From Hyphomicrobium_A sp963817485 (GTDB lineage: Bacteria; Pseudomonadota; Alphaproteobacteria; Rhizobiales; Hyphomicrobiaceae), in the NCBI GenBank assembly GCA_963817485.1, contig CAWFOR010000013.1, forward strand, positions 124,001 through 188,000: 64,000 bases of DNA. Direction: 5' to 3'. A program made the position numbers and the translations under genes. Positions 1-10,074 of the stretch are shown one piece after another. The notes under the pieces were generated by a model. It was given only the letters and a program-made list of their open reading frames with translations, had not been told where the DNA came from and searched no databases. How positions within the stretch are numbered: position 1 is the first letter of the stretch; each line of letters begins with the position of its first letter.

Positions 1-2
1 AG

Positions 3-1897
<1,895 letters not shown>

Positions 1898-1901
<4 letters not shown>

Positions 1902-2938
1902 CTCGGCTTCTTGGACAGCTGCGCGAGGCCGACCGTCTGCCGGTGCCAGTCCTTGATGGCGACCGCCGGAAACCCGCCGACCACGGCGGAAGCATCCACG
2001 TTGCGGATCACGCCGCTCTTGCCGGCGATGTGCGCACCCGCGCCCACGCTGAGGTGGTCGGCGACGCCGACCTGCCCGCCCATCATGACGCCGTCGCCGA
2101 CGACGGTGCTGCCGGCGATGCCGACCTGGGCGCAGATCACGCAATGGCGGCCGAGCCGCACGTTGTGGGCAATCTGCACGAGATTATCGAGGACCGTGCC
2201 GGCGCCGATCACGGTATCGCCGGTGGCGCCGCGGTCGATGGCGCAGTTGGCCCCGATCTGCACGTCGTCCTCGATCAGCACGCGGCCAAGCTGCAGCATG
2301 CGCAACAAGCCCTTCGTGCCCGGCACGAAGCCGAACCCCTGCGAACCGATGGTCACGCCGGTCTCGATGCCGACGCGGTTGCCGATCAGCGCGTGGCTGA
2401 TGCTGGTGTTGGCGCCGATGCGGCAATCCTCACCGAGCCGCACGCCTTCGCCGATCACGGCGTTGTAGGAGATATGGCATCCGGCGCCGATCTCTGCGCC
2501 GGCCGCGATGACGGCGCCGGCCTCGATCCGCGCCCCCGCTCCGATGGACGCGCTCGGATGTACGCGCGCGGCGGGATCGATCGCGCCCTCGAGTGCCGGC
2601 TCGGGATAGAACAGATGACCGACCAGCGCATACGCGAGCCGCGCATTCTTGACGACCATGAGCCGGCTGCGATCGTCGGCATGACGCGCAAGGTCGCGGC
2701 TGATGAGGATGGAGCGGGCGCGGCTCGGCAGCAGCGCGCCGACATAGCGCAGGTCGCTGAAGACGCTGATTTCGTCGGGTCCCGCAGACTCAAGCGGCGC
2801 TATGTCGTGAATGGGAGCGTCATCGTCCCCCGACGTCGGCGGCTCAGCACCCACGAGCGCGGCGATCTCGCGCAGGGGGAACGGCCCCGCGCGATGGAAA
2901 AAGCGAACATCAGGCATACGCGACCTTGTGTGAGACAT
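1898..2938 (-). CDS. lpxD: UDP-3-O-(3-hydroxyacyl)glucosamine N-acyltransferase
   Basis: Third step of lipid A synthesis: transfers a 3-hydroxyacyl chain from acyl carrier protein to UDP-3-O-acyl-glucosamine, at the cytoplasmic side of the inner membrane. An N-terminal LpxD domain is followed by many hexapeptide repeats (IGAGARIEAGAVIAAGA type) of a left-handed beta helix; the IAHNV segment holds the family's catalytic histidine. The ATG at 2938 gives 346 residues, normal for the family; an ATG seven codons later is possible. The frame stays open upstream to 3121, but that stretch does not resemble LpxD. The usual partners (bamA, fabZ, lpxA, lpxB) are not adjacent, so this may be a second, solitary copy. 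Confidence 0.93.
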
Positions 2939-3184
2939 CCCCCGCGGACCGGACCTTAGCCCATAACCGCCTGGGATGCAGCGCTTTTTCTTGCCGTATG
3001 TGAGCGGCGACTTGCCCACCGCCAGCAGCCGAGCCGAGACCGCACGTTGATGAGGCTGCCTGCCGCCTTGCCGTCCGACCCGCTCCGGGATCATATCTTG
3101 GCCACCGCAATGTGCCTCCATCGCTGAGAGGCGGGCGCTTCAGCGCCAGTGACGGATCAAGAAACTCATCGGGGAGAGCTCCAC

Positions 3185-3520
3185 GTGCGCGCAGGTCTGA
3201 TCGGATTAGCTTTTTGCTGGCTTGTCGCCACCCCAGCACTCGCCTGCCCGAATATTCCGGCCGTCGGCTCGGCTATCGATGGCCTCCTGAAGCAGACCAG
3301 GCTGAAGGAGACCGATCGCCGGAAGGTCGAGGATCTGCAAAAGCAGATGACCTCGCTTGCTGCAGCGGGGAACGAGAAGGATGCACGCAAGGCGGAGGAG
3401 GATGCCATGCATCTCCTCGGCTTCGAGAAGGCGTGGCTCAAGTGCGGGCCGGGTACGTTCATGTGGATGAAGATCCAGGCGGCGGCCGCCACTCCTCCGG
3501 CGCCTGCGCCGAAGCCATGA
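3185..3520 (+). CDS. Small secreted protein, unknown function
   Basis: A GTG start at 3185 preceded by GGGGAGAG gives 111 residues; an in-frame GTG at 3149 lacks this site. The N-terminus is a clear signal peptide (VRAGLIGLAFCWLVATPALA, cleavage before CPNIP). The mature part is charged and helical (KETDRRKVEDLQKQ) with two cysteines and ends in an Ala/Pro-rich tail. I recognise no family. It lies 37 bp before another small secreted protein gene on the same strand, and the two may be co-transcribed. Confidence 0.7.
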   Translation: MRAGLIGLAFCWLVATPALACPNIPAVGSAIDGLLKQTRLKETDRRKVEDLQKQMTSLAAAGNEKDARKAEEDAMHLLGFEKAWLKCGPGTFMWMKIQAAAATPPAPAPKP

Positions 3521-3557
3521 TGAACGGTCGCCACTAGAATCGACAAAGGAGGCCATC

Positions 3558-3812
3558 ATGCGTTCGATGGTTGCCGTCGCGCTGATCGCGCTCTCCGCCG
3601 CCCCCGCGCTCGCGGCCTGTCCGCCGGGCGCCTATGCCTGGCTCGGCCGCGGCGGCGTCGAATACTGCCGGCGCGACGTCGTCGACCCCGCGGACGGCAT
3701 CGAAGCATGCCCCGCGGGCACGCGCGCTGCGACAGACCATCGGGGCGCGCACATCTGCGAGAAGATCAAGCCGGTGCCGTCGAAATCCTCGTCCGACGCC
3801 CGCCCGTACTGA
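3558..3812 (+). CDS. Small secreted cysteine-containing protein
   Basis: 84 residues behind a strong Shine-Dalgarno sequence (AAAGGAGG). Signal peptide MRSMVAVALIALSAAPALA is followed by a mature domain with four cysteines (ACPPGAYAW, EYCRR, EACPAG, HICEK) and a polar tail. The spacing suggests two disulfides in the periplasm. No function is recognisable. Its stop abuts the stop of the convergent DUF2277 gene. Confidence 0.72.
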   Translation: MRSMVAVALIALSAAPALAACPPGAYAWLGRGGVEYCRRDVVDPADGIEACPAGTRAATDHRGAHICEKIKPVPSKSSSDARPY

Positions 3813-4085
3813 TCACCCACCCCCGAACCGGAGCGCGCTGCGTGCCTTGAGCTTCGCCGCCTCGGTCTCGCGGTCGCGCGGCGGCGCCATGGTGACGAGC
3901 GACCCGAGCAACTCCTCCGCCGCCTGCGCCACCTGATCGACCGCGCGGTCGAACGCCGCTTCGTTCGCCTTCGAGGGATGCGTGAAGCCCGAAAGCTTGC
4001 GCACGAACTGCAGCGCGGAGGCGCGGATCTCGTCGTGCGTCGCCGGCGGGGAGAAATTGTAGAGCGTCTTGATGTTGCGGCACAT
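3813..4085 (-). CDS. DUF2277 family protein
   Basis: 90 residues beginning MCRNIKTLYNFSPPATHDE and containing the family signature FVRKLSGFTHPSKANEAAF. DUF2277 proteins are small, cytoplasmic and uncharacterised, common in Actinobacteria and Alphaproteobacteria. The frame extends upstream to 4133, but the conserved family start is the ATG at 4085. Convergent with the preceding secreted protein gene; single-gene unit. Confidence 0.85.
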   Translation of the reverse strand: MCRNIKTLYNFSPPATHDEIRASALQFVRKLSGFTHPSKANEAAFDRAVDQVAQAAEELLGSLVTMAPPRDRETEAAKLKARSALRFGGG

Positions 4086-4281
4086 GGGAAGCCTCCGGTC
4101 GAGGGCTCGCGTTCGCTCGGGAGCATTTACCAAGCTGCCACCTTAAGACGAGCACGCCCGTTGCGGCAAACGCGCACCCCAAATTCGCACGCATGTCCCG
4201 CGTGGAACAGCCGCCCGCCCCCGACCCGGTCAGACAGGCCCCTCCCGCGGCACCGCCGCTCGATCGATGGGAGCGACCTAG

Positions 4282-5103
4282 ATGACCGAGATCACCAATG
4301 TCACCGGGACGGCATTCGTCGTCGCCGAGTACCGCGACGAGGAGAACCGCGCGGCCGAGCCGCTCTATCGCGACAACGTCGTGAGCCTGTTCCTCAGCCC
4401 CGAGAGCCGGCGCGCCGCCGATCGTGCGGCTGCCGGCTTCCCGCTCGTGAAGGAGCTCGTGAAGCTGCGCACGCGCTATCTCGACGACAGGCTGGACAAG
4501 CAGATTGCGGCCGGCTGCCGGCAGGTGGTCGTGCTAGGCGCCGGCCTCGACACGCGCGCGGTCCGCAAATCGTCGCCCAGCGTGACCTATTTCGAGATCG
4601 ACGACGCGGCGACGCTCGAGCTGAAGCGGGCGCGGCTCGCCGAGCACGGCATGCTGGGCGACACCCACTTCATCGCCGGCAACTACGTGAACGACGGATT
4701 GATCGCGCTGCTCCTGATGAACGGCTTCGATCCGGAGCTGCCGACCTACGTGATCTGGGAGGGCAACACGATGTACCTGCCGCTCGCCTGCGACAAGGCG
4801 ATCCTGCGGCAGCTCAAGGGCAGCCTAAAGCGCTTCCAGGTGTCGTTCGACTACTTCGCCTGCGCCATGATCGGCTTGCGCACCGGCGTGCCGGGCCTCA
4901 CCCGCATGGCCGTGAACTTCGAGAGCATGAACGCACCCTGGATCACCGGCTTCGATGATATCGCCGCGCTCGCCGCCGAGATGGACCTCAGCGTGATCGA
5001 GGACGTCACGACGGGCGAGCTGCACTGCACCTACCGGCCGGGAACGGCGGTCCCAGTGTTCGGGCCCTACTATTCCATCTGCACGCTGGCCTCGGGGAAT
5101 TAG
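4282..5103 (+). CDS. SAM-dependent methyltransferase, leucine carboxyl methyltransferase-like family
   Basis: 273 residues. Motif I (VVVLGAGLDTRA, about residues 76-87) and the following acidic strand end (YFEIDDAA) identify the class I SAM fold of the LCM/PpmP O-methyltransferase family, which methylates carboxylates or hydroxyls of small molecules or polyketide precursors. Substrate unknown. GGGAG lies ten bases before the ATG. No biosynthetic cluster surrounds it, so housekeeping or detoxification is as likely as secondary metabolism. Confidence 0.85.
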   Translation: MTEITNVTGTAFVVAEYRDEENRAAEPLYRDNVVSLFLSPESRRAADRAAAGFPLVKELVKLRTRYLDDRLDKQIAAGCRQVVVLGAGLDTRAVRKSSPSVTYFEIDDAATLELKRARLAEHGMLGDTHFIAGNYVNDGLIALLLMNGFDPELPTYVIWEGNTMYLPLACDKAILRQLKGSLKRFQVSFDYFACAMIGLRTGVPGLTRMAVNFESMNAPWITGFDDIAALAAEMDLSVIEDVTTGELHCTYRPGTAVPVFGPYYSICTLASGN

Positions 5104-5205
5104 GGATACGGGCATCTTTCCCTCATATCGCGCCAATCCTCTCGAATTTTGCCATGATGCCGGTCCACCAACGACGGGCTTCAAGCAATCGAGGGATAAT
5201 CGACG

Positions 5206-5760
5206 ATGCCGCGCAACCTGATCTGGGCCGCACTATTTTCGATGCTCGCATTGCTGCCTGCGGCCCCGAGTGTCCGCGCGGCCTCCGCGCACGAGATCGA
5301 CGCCGGTGTCAACGAGACGCTCGACCGCTTCTTCAACAAGGTCGGGGGCGCACGCGAGCTCGCGCACAAGTCCGTCGGCATCCTCGTCTTCCCCTCGATC
5401 GTCAAGGCCGGCTTCGGATTTGGCGGCGAGTATGGCGAAGGCGCTCTGCGGCTTCGCGGTGCGAACGGCTCCGTTGCCTACTACAACACGCTCTCGGCCT
5501 CGTTCGGCTTCCAGCTCGGCGTGCAGGAGCGCTCCGTCATCATCATGTTCATGACCGAGCAGGCGCTCGATCAGTTCAGGCGGACCGCGGGTTGGAAGGT
5601 CGGCGTCGACGGTTCGGTCGCCATCGTCACGGTCGGCATCGGCGGATCGATCGACACCAACAAGATCACGAGCCCGGTCGTCGGCTTCATTCTCGATCCC
5701 AAGGGGCTCATGTATAACCTGACGCTCGAGGGCTCGAAGATCTCGCGCATCGACCGCTGA
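5206..5760 (+). CDS. SYLF (Ysc84) domain lipid-binding protein, exported
   Basis: 184 residues with a signal peptide (MPRNLIWAALFSMLALLPAA, cleavage near VRA). The mature part is a SYLF domain: KSVGILVFPSIVKAGFGFGG followed by EYGEGALR and the glycine-rich C-terminal GIGGSIDTNKITSPVVGF. Eukaryotic SYLF domains bind phosphoinositides; in bacteria these are periplasmic or outer-membrane associated and poorly characterised. GAGGGA precedes the ATG. It lies 60 bp upstream of a stomatin-like gene on the same strand, suggesting a membrane-organisation pair. Confidence 0.88.
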   Translation: MPRNLIWAALFSMLALLPAAPSVRAASAHEIDAGVNETLDRFFNKVGGARELAHKSVGILVFPSIVKAGFGFGGEYGEGALRLRGANGSVAYYNTLSASFGFQLGVQERSVIIMFMTEQALDQFRRTAGWKVGVDGSVAIVTVGIGGSIDTNKITSPVVGFILDPKGLMYNLTLEGSKISRIDR

Positions 5761-5820
5761 GCTGCAGCCGATCTGGGATATGATGCGCCGCATTTCGCCC
5801 CGCAACCGGATGAGGCACTC

Positions 5821-6678
5821 ATGACCGCAGCAATCCTCTTCCCGATCGCCGTCGCCTATCTTTTCATCTCGATCCGCGTCCTGCGCCAGTACGAGCGCGG
5901 CGTCGTGTTCAACCTCGGCAAGTTCTCAGGGGTGCGCGGGCCGGGGCTGACCCTCATCTGGGTTCCGGTGCAGACGATGACACGCGTGTCGCTGCGCACC
6001 GTCACCATGCAGATCCCCTCGCAAAAGATCATCACCAAGGACAACGTCTCGATCGATATCGCTGCCGTCGCCTACTACCACATCAGCGATCCCGAGAAGT
6101 CGGTCATCGCCATAGAGAACGTCTACAACGCCATCAACCAGATCAGCCAGACGACGGTGCGCAATGTCGTCGGCCGCTTCTCGCTCGATCAGCTCTTGTC
6201 GCAAACCGCCGACATAAACGAGCAGATAAAGAATGTTATCGACGCCCACACCGAGCCGTGGGGCACGCAGGTCACCGCCGTCGAGATCAAGGACATCACG
6301 CTGCCCGAGAACATGCAGCGCGCCATGGCGAAGGAGGCCGAGGCCGAACGCGAGCGTCGCGCCAAGATCGTCGCCGCCGAAGGCGAGTTCCAGGCCGCCG
6401 TCAAGCTGGGCGAGGCCGCCGACATCATCACCGCGCACCCCGTGGCATTGCAGCTGCGCACCCTGCAGACCATGGCCGAGATCGCCACGGAGAAGAACTC
6501 GACGATTATCTTCCCGGCACAGTTCATGACCACCGTGCAGGAGGCGATCTGGCGGTCCTTCAAAAGGATTCGCAGTCCAAGTAGCGGGAGCTTCTCGATG
6601 CGGAGTCACAACGAAGTCGCGGCCGTGAGGTGCCAGCACATCGACCATCACCAGAATAGTCAGTCCATTCGGACTTAG
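5821..6678 (+). CDS. Slipin (stomatin/SPFH family) with an apparent C-terminal frameshift
   Basis: Membrane-anchored SPFH scaffold protein: an N-terminal hydrophobic segment (residues 2-20), SPFH core (RVLRQYERGVVFNLGKFSG onward), then a coiled coil (AMAKEAEAERERRAKIVAAE). The family normally ends soon after FMTTVQEAI. Here the frame continues for about 35 atypical residues (RSFKRIRSPSSGSF...) to 6678. In the neighbouring frame the bases after EAI read LAVLQKDSQSK and stop at 6584, a typical slipin tail. A one-base loss near 6545-6550 would explain this, so the original gene probably ended at 6584. Confidence 0.88.
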   Translation: MTAAILFPIAVAYLFISIRVLRQYERGVVFNLGKFSGVRGPGLTLIWVPVQTMTRVSLRTVTMQIPSQKIITKDNVSIDIAAVAYYHISDPEKSVIAIENVYNAINQISQTTVRNVVGRFSLDQLLSQTADINEQIKNVIDAHTEPWGTQVTAVEIKDITLPENMQRAMAKEAEAERERRAKIVAAEGEFQAAVKLGEAADIITAHPVALQLRTLQTMAEIATEKNSTIIFPAQFMTTVQEAIWRSFKRIRSPSSGSFSMRSHNEVAAVRCQHIDHHQNSQSIRT

Positions 6679-6785
6679 CCGGCGATCTCGGCGGTCACGA
6701 TCGGCTCGATGTAGAGCTCGCCGTCGCGCCACGCGCACATGTACGCTTCGGGACGCGTCAGCGGATCGATAAGATTGAACAGCAT
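6675..6785 (-). CDS. Small ORF, 36 residues, unknown
   Basis: ATG at 6785 with GAGGAG seven bases upstream on the minus strand. The product begins MLFNLIDPLTRPEAYMC and continues with a hydrophilic acidic stretch (AWRDGELYIEPIVTAEIAG). No signal peptide or membrane segment. Its TAA overlaps the stop of the frame-shifted slipin ORF, but not the restored slipin end at 6584. Ribosome site and amino-acid composition look real; function unknown. A TGTTCC-N4-GGAACA palindrome lies about 75 bp upstream. Confidence 0.5.
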   Translation of the reverse strand: MLFNLIDPLTRPEAYMCAWRDGELYIEPIVTAEIAG

Positions 6786-6859
6786 TGGGTTGCTCCTCGT
6801 CTCGAGACTGCTCGTTGTGGTCTGATGCGAGAACCGTAGAACTGATGCGCCGTACGGGC

Positions 6860-6875
6860 TGTTCCGCAGGGAACA
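6860..6875. repeat. Palindrome TGTTCC-N4-GGAACA, copy 1
   Basis: Perfect 6-bp arms around GCAG, between the 36-residue ORF and the FTR1 gene. Two more copies with different centres occur at 55508 and 55758. Fixed arms with a variable 4-bp centre look like a dimeric regulator's binding site; the regulator is unknown. Confidence 0.5.
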
Positions 6876-6954
6876 CGCCGCAGCCGCTGATCGAGACGGC
6901 CGTTGGCGCATCGCGCGCGACGCCAACCTGCTGTCCAAGGTGTGAGGCTTGTGT

Positions 6955-7827
6955 CTAAGCCGCGTCGCGGTCGGTGAGCCCCGAGGGCCGCGCGCTCTGC
7001 GCCACCAGATGCGGCTTGGCCGCCGGCCGCGGGTGCGCGCGCGAAGCCAGCAGATAGATCGTCGCGATGGTTGCCACGTAGGCCAGCATCTCGATCGTCG
7101 TCGGGCGGTCCATGTAGCCGATCAGCACGTGCAGCACGCGGCCGGGCCAGCTGTTCTCGGAGAGCAGCCACGAGGTGTCCCACAGCGTGCCGTCGAGCAC
7201 ATTGACGAGACCGGCGTTCGACAACTGGCGCACCGCCTCGGCCGCAAGGCCGGCAGCGAGCAGCGTCACCAGCACGCCCGTCACCGTGAACACGCGGCGC
7301 AGCGGCACGACCATCAGCCCGGTATAGACGACGGCCGACATGGCCGCACCGAGCACGAGGCCGCCGGCGGAGCCGAGCGCAAGCGCCGTAGCGTTCGCCG
7401 CGCCCTGCATCAGGATGCCGGAAAGGAACAGCACGACCTCGCTGCCTTCACGCATCACCGCGCTCGCGACCGCGACGCCCAGCACGACGACCGACTGGCT
7501 GCCGGCCGCCACCGCGTGCCCCAGCTCCTTCAGTCGCGCCGTCATCTCGCGCGCGTGGGCCGCCATCCACACGACGTGCCAGGTCAGCATGACGACCGCG
7601 AGCAGCAGCACCGAAGCGTTGAAGATTTCCTGCCCGCGCCCGGCGAAGGCTTGCGAGATCTCGGCGGCAAACAGCGCAACGATCACCGAGCCCACGAGAC
7701 CGGCGAGCACGCCGAGCCCCACCGCGCGGCCGCGCCCCGGCACCCCGCGCGAGGCGGCGAGCACGACGCCGATGATGAGACCGGCCTCGAGGACCTCGCG
7801 GAAGACGATGATGAGCGCTGCGAGCAA
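6955..7827 (-). CDS. FTR1 family iron permease
   Basis: 290-residue polytopic inner-membrane protein (about seven membrane segments). It carries both REXXE iron-coordination motifs of the FTR1/EfeU family: REVLE at residues 10-14 and REGSE at 126-130. The start is TTG with CGGAG nine bases upstream; the N-terminal REVLE-bearing helix requires a start here. It lies five bases after the stop of the cupredoxin gene, so the two form an operon. Likely role: ferrous or ferric iron uptake driven by the periplasmic partner. No EfeB peroxidase is present nearby. Confidence 0.93.
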   Translation of the reverse strand: MLAALIIVFREVLEAGLIIGVVLAASRGVPGRGRAVGLGVLAGLVGSVIVALFAAEISQAFAGRGQEIFNASVLLLAVVMLTWHVVWMAAHAREMTARLKELGHAVAAGSQSVVVLGVAVASAVMREGSEVVLFLSGILMQGAANATALALGSAGGLVLGAAMSAVVYTGLMVVPLRRVFTVTGVLVTLLAAGLAAEAVRQLSNAGLVNVLDGTLWDTSWLLSENSWPGRVLHVLIGYMDRPTTIEMLAYVATIATIYLLASRAHPRPAAKPHLVAQSARPSGLTDRDAA

Positions 7828-7832
7828 CGGGA

Positions 7833-8192
7833 CTACTCCGCGATGATGGCGCCCTTGGCGGTTTCCTCGTTGTACTCGCCGACGAACTTGTAGGTGCCCT
7901 TCTCCAGCGGCTTCAGGCGGATAATGGCGCTCGCCTTGCCGGCGATGACCTTCTCCACGCCGAGCGGATGGCTCTCGAACTCCTCCGGCGAGGCGTCGAG
8001 GTTGTTGACCGTGAGCTTGATGGCCTTCGAGGCCGGAACCTTGATCTCGGCGGGATCGAACTTGTGGTCCTTGATCGAGATCGTGAACTCGGCTTCCTCG
8101 GCGGCTCCCGCCGGCGCCGATTGCGCCAACACGCCGAGCCCAATCACTGCGGCAACCAGAATGAGACCGTTGACCGAAAGGACGTGCCGCAT
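7833..8192 (-). CDS. Periplasmic cupredoxin-domain protein, partner of FTR1 permease
   Basis: 119 residues from the ATG at 8192; upstream in-frame sequence to 8435 is not signal-like. The signal peptide is MRHVLSVNGLILVAAVIGLG with cleavage after AGA. The rest is a cupredoxin-like beta domain (FTISIKDHKFDPAEIKVPA ... GTYKFVGEY). The usual type I copper ligands are not evident at the C-terminus (no Cys near the last strands), as in EfeO-type cupredoxin modules thought to bind iron or other metals. Directly upstream of the FTR1 gene, first in the operon. Confidence 0.85.
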   Translation of the reverse strand: MRHVLSVNGLILVAAVIGLGVLAQSAPAGAAEEAEFTISIKDHKFDPAEIKVPASKAIKLTVNNLDASPEEFESHPLGVEKVIAGKASAIIRLKPLEKGTYKFVGEYNEETAKGAIIAE

Positions 8193-8389
8193 CTGCTTAA
8201 GCTCCCGATGAAACGTTTGGTGGCGGGCCGTGTTTCCAGATGACCCAAGTGGACTTCCACTGTCAACATTGATGTCCTGCGCGAAATCGCCTCCGTTGAT
8301 CGACGCGCGCTCGCTTGCACTGTGTACGCGCGGGCGCGGCTGCTTTATGACGTCGAAATCGCTGGTGCTCGCCCTGCTCGGAGATTGGA

Positions 8390-8650
8390 ATGGTTCGAAG
8401 GTGCAGCCATCTGCAGACCATCCGCGAGGTGACACCGAGCGCCGACGGCTGCGAGGAGTGCCTCGCCATCGGCGCCGAGTGGGTGCACCTGCGGTTGTGC
8501 CTCACCTGCGGCCACGTGGGCTGCTGCGACGACTCACCGAACCGCCACGCGACGAAGCACTTCCACGCCACCAAGCATCCGATCGTCCAATCGTTCGAGC
8601 CGGGCGAGGACTGGAAGTGGTGCTACGTCGACGAGCTGATGATCCCATAG
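8390..8650 (+). CDS. UBP-type zinc finger protein
   Basis: 86 residues covering a complete ZnF-UBP domain: CSHL, then CEEC, CLTCGHVGCCD, and the histidine-rich HATKHFHATKHPIVQSF before WKWCYVDE. In eukaryotes the domain binds the ubiquitin C-terminus; bacterial stand-alone versions are widespread and unexplained. GGAG lies six bases before the ATG. Divergent from the cupredoxin-FTR1 operon, separated by about 200 bp. Confidence 0.88.
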   Translation: MVRRCSHLQTIREVTPSADGCEECLAIGAEWVHLRLCLTCGHVGCCDDSPNRHATKHFHATKHPIVQSFEPGEDWKWCYVDELMIP

Positions 8651-8673
8651 CGCGTGCGCCTTTCGGTGAGCGG

Positions 8674-8880
8674 CTATCGTCCTCCCGCAGGGCTCTTGAC
8701 AGCATCGGCGGCGAGCCGTGCGCGCAGGCGCTCGAGCCGTCCGCACAGCTCGTCCGGCGTCAGGATGGTCTCGCACGCGAGGTAAAGGCGTGCGGCGCCA
8801 GGTTGCTGAGCACACTCGCAGGAAACGGCGCCTTGGCTTTGATGTCGAGACTGTCGCTCACCAGCTTTCCAATTCTTCAC
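8674..8880 (-). CDS. Possible small ORF or gene remnant
   Basis: A GTG at 8880 opens 68 codons. The C-terminal half (LACETILTPDELCGRLERLR and after) has the high third-position GC of real genes in this window and a helical, leucine-rich pattern; the N-terminal half does not. No ribosome site is convincing. It may be a gene fragment or a chance ORF. It occupies most of the stretch between the zinc-finger gene and the 25-codon ORF, where I see nothing else. Confidence 0.25.
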   Translation of the reverse strand: MKNWKAGERQSRHQSQGAVSCECAQQPGAARLYLACETILTPDELCGRLERLRARLAADAVKSPAGGR

Positions 8881-8945
8881 TTTTCAGATCGGGCAAACCA
8901 TGGCAGCCTGTGGGCATCGTTCAACAATCGAAAGGAGGTGATCCG

Positions 8946-9023
8946 ATGTCGAGTGGGATCTTGAGGACGGCGATGTCGCGGTCGCTCGGGTTCATGGCGG
9001 ATCTGCCTCTGGTGGGAGCCTAA
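8946..9023 (+). CDS. 25-residue ORF behind a perfect Shine-Dalgarno sequence
   Basis: AAAGGAGGTGATC at 8931-8943 is an exact complement of the 16S rRNA 3' tail, and ATG follows AGGAGG by seven bases. The peptide starts MSSGILRTAMSRSLGF and ends MADLPLVGA. It has no signal peptide and no long hydrophobic run. A strong intrinsic terminator lies about 60 bp after the stop, so the ORF appears to have its own short transcript. The function could be the peptide itself, or a ribosome- or sRNA-interacting RNA. I do not recognise a family. Confidence 0.55.
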   Translation: MSSGILRTAMSRSLGFMADLPLVGA

Positions 9024-9080
9024 CCCAAGCTCTAGCGGCGCAGCGCGACAACCGCTGCAACACGCCGCCGAAGTCTCACG

Positions 9081-9113
9081 GGGGCTGCCCTTAGGGCGGC
9101 CCCTTTGCTTTTT
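9081..9113 (+). terminator. Intrinsic terminator after the 25-codon ORF
   Basis: GGGGCTGCCC, loop TTA, GGGCGGCCCC (ten pairs including one G-U), followed by TTTGCTTTTT. Apart from this, bases 9024-9322 hold no gene that I can see. Confidence 0.8.
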
Positions 9114-9322
9114 GGGCGACGCCCCGCGCAGCCGGCCCCCCACTGGTTGCCCGTGCCGATGGCGCCACGCCCGCACGGAACCTGTTCAAGACTGCCACAA
9201 ACCGATTGCCCGGCCCCCGGCCGCCAGCGAGCCTTCGCCTGCGCGCGCCTCCGCGATTCGATTCGGCGTGCGTTGAGGCTTGGCGGGCTCGGCGGCGCGG
9301 CTTCAGGCGCGCGGGACGGCAG

Positions 9323-9901
9323 ATGACGGACGCAAGCACATTCGCATGGCAGCCGGTCGGGCGGCCTTTGTCCGTGACGCGCACGGCCGACTGGCTCCCC
9401 GATCTGCTGCAGCCCGATCTCGACGTCGTCTTCGTCGGCACCGCGGCCGGCCGGCGCTCGGCCGACATCGGCCACTACTACGCCGGCGCCGGCAACCGCT
9501 TCTGGTCGACGCTCCACCACGTCGGCATCACGCGGCGCGAGTTTGCGCCCGAGGACGACGCGAGCCTGATGGATCTCGGGATCGGCTTCACCGACCTTTC
9601 GAAGGTAGGCAGCGGAGCGGATGACAAAATCACGATGGATCAGATCGACCTCGACCGGTTCGAACGATCGCTGTGCGTCTACCAACCGCGCGCAATCGCC
9701 TTCACGGGCAAGAAGGCTGCGAGCCTCTGGTTGAAGCGGCGCACCGATCGCATCCGGTACGGCGGCCAGCGTCCGCGCGACAACCTCCCGCAGGTGTTCG
9801 TGCTGTGCTCGCCATCGGGCGCCGCGCGACGCTACTGGCGCCTCGATTCCTGGCACGAGCTCGCGGACTGGCTGCGCGCGACGCGGCCGTGGCGTTTTTG
9901 A
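9323..9901 (+). CDS. Uracil-DNA glycosylase family protein (MUG/TDG-like)
   Basis: 192 residues from the ATG at 9323. The core VVFVGTAAGRRSADIGHYYA followed by GAGNRFWSTLHHVGIT matches the MUG/TDG fold, and SPSGAARRYW is the second DNA-contact region. Such enzymes remove uracil or thymine from G-mismatches. The position of the catalytic Asn in classical MUG (GINPG) reads GTAAG, so activity or specificity may differ. No operon partner. The gap to the next gene is about 170 bp. Confidence 0.8.
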   Translation: MTDASTFAWQPVGRPLSVTRTADWLPDLLQPDLDVVFVGTAAGRRSADIGHYYAGAGNRFWSTLHHVGITRREFAPEDDASLMDLGIGFTDLSKVGSGADDKITMDQIDLDRFERSLCVYQPRAIAFTGKKAASLWLKRRTDRIRYGGQRPRDNLPQVFVLCSPSGAARRYWRLDSWHELADWLRATRPWRF

Positions 9902-10074
9902 AAGCGCGCGCTGCTAAGCTTTGCAACAAAACTGCAATGAATTTATCGCCGACGCACGGCGACGACAAAGCGCCGCGCGGGCTTGTCGTCAGCGGTGAAG
10001 CGCCCTAAGTCGCCCAAGCACGTCCGCGAGTATGCCTGCAGCCCCCTACCTGCCCTTCACCAGGAGCCCTAGTC

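Noticed and set aside
6840..6875. EcfG-type (general stress) promoter, GGAAC-N17-AGTT on the minus strand
   Set aside because: The -10 part lacks the expected CGTT, and the GGAAC is fully explained as an arm of the TGTTCC-N4-GGAACA palindrome; the other two copies have no matching -10 on either strand.
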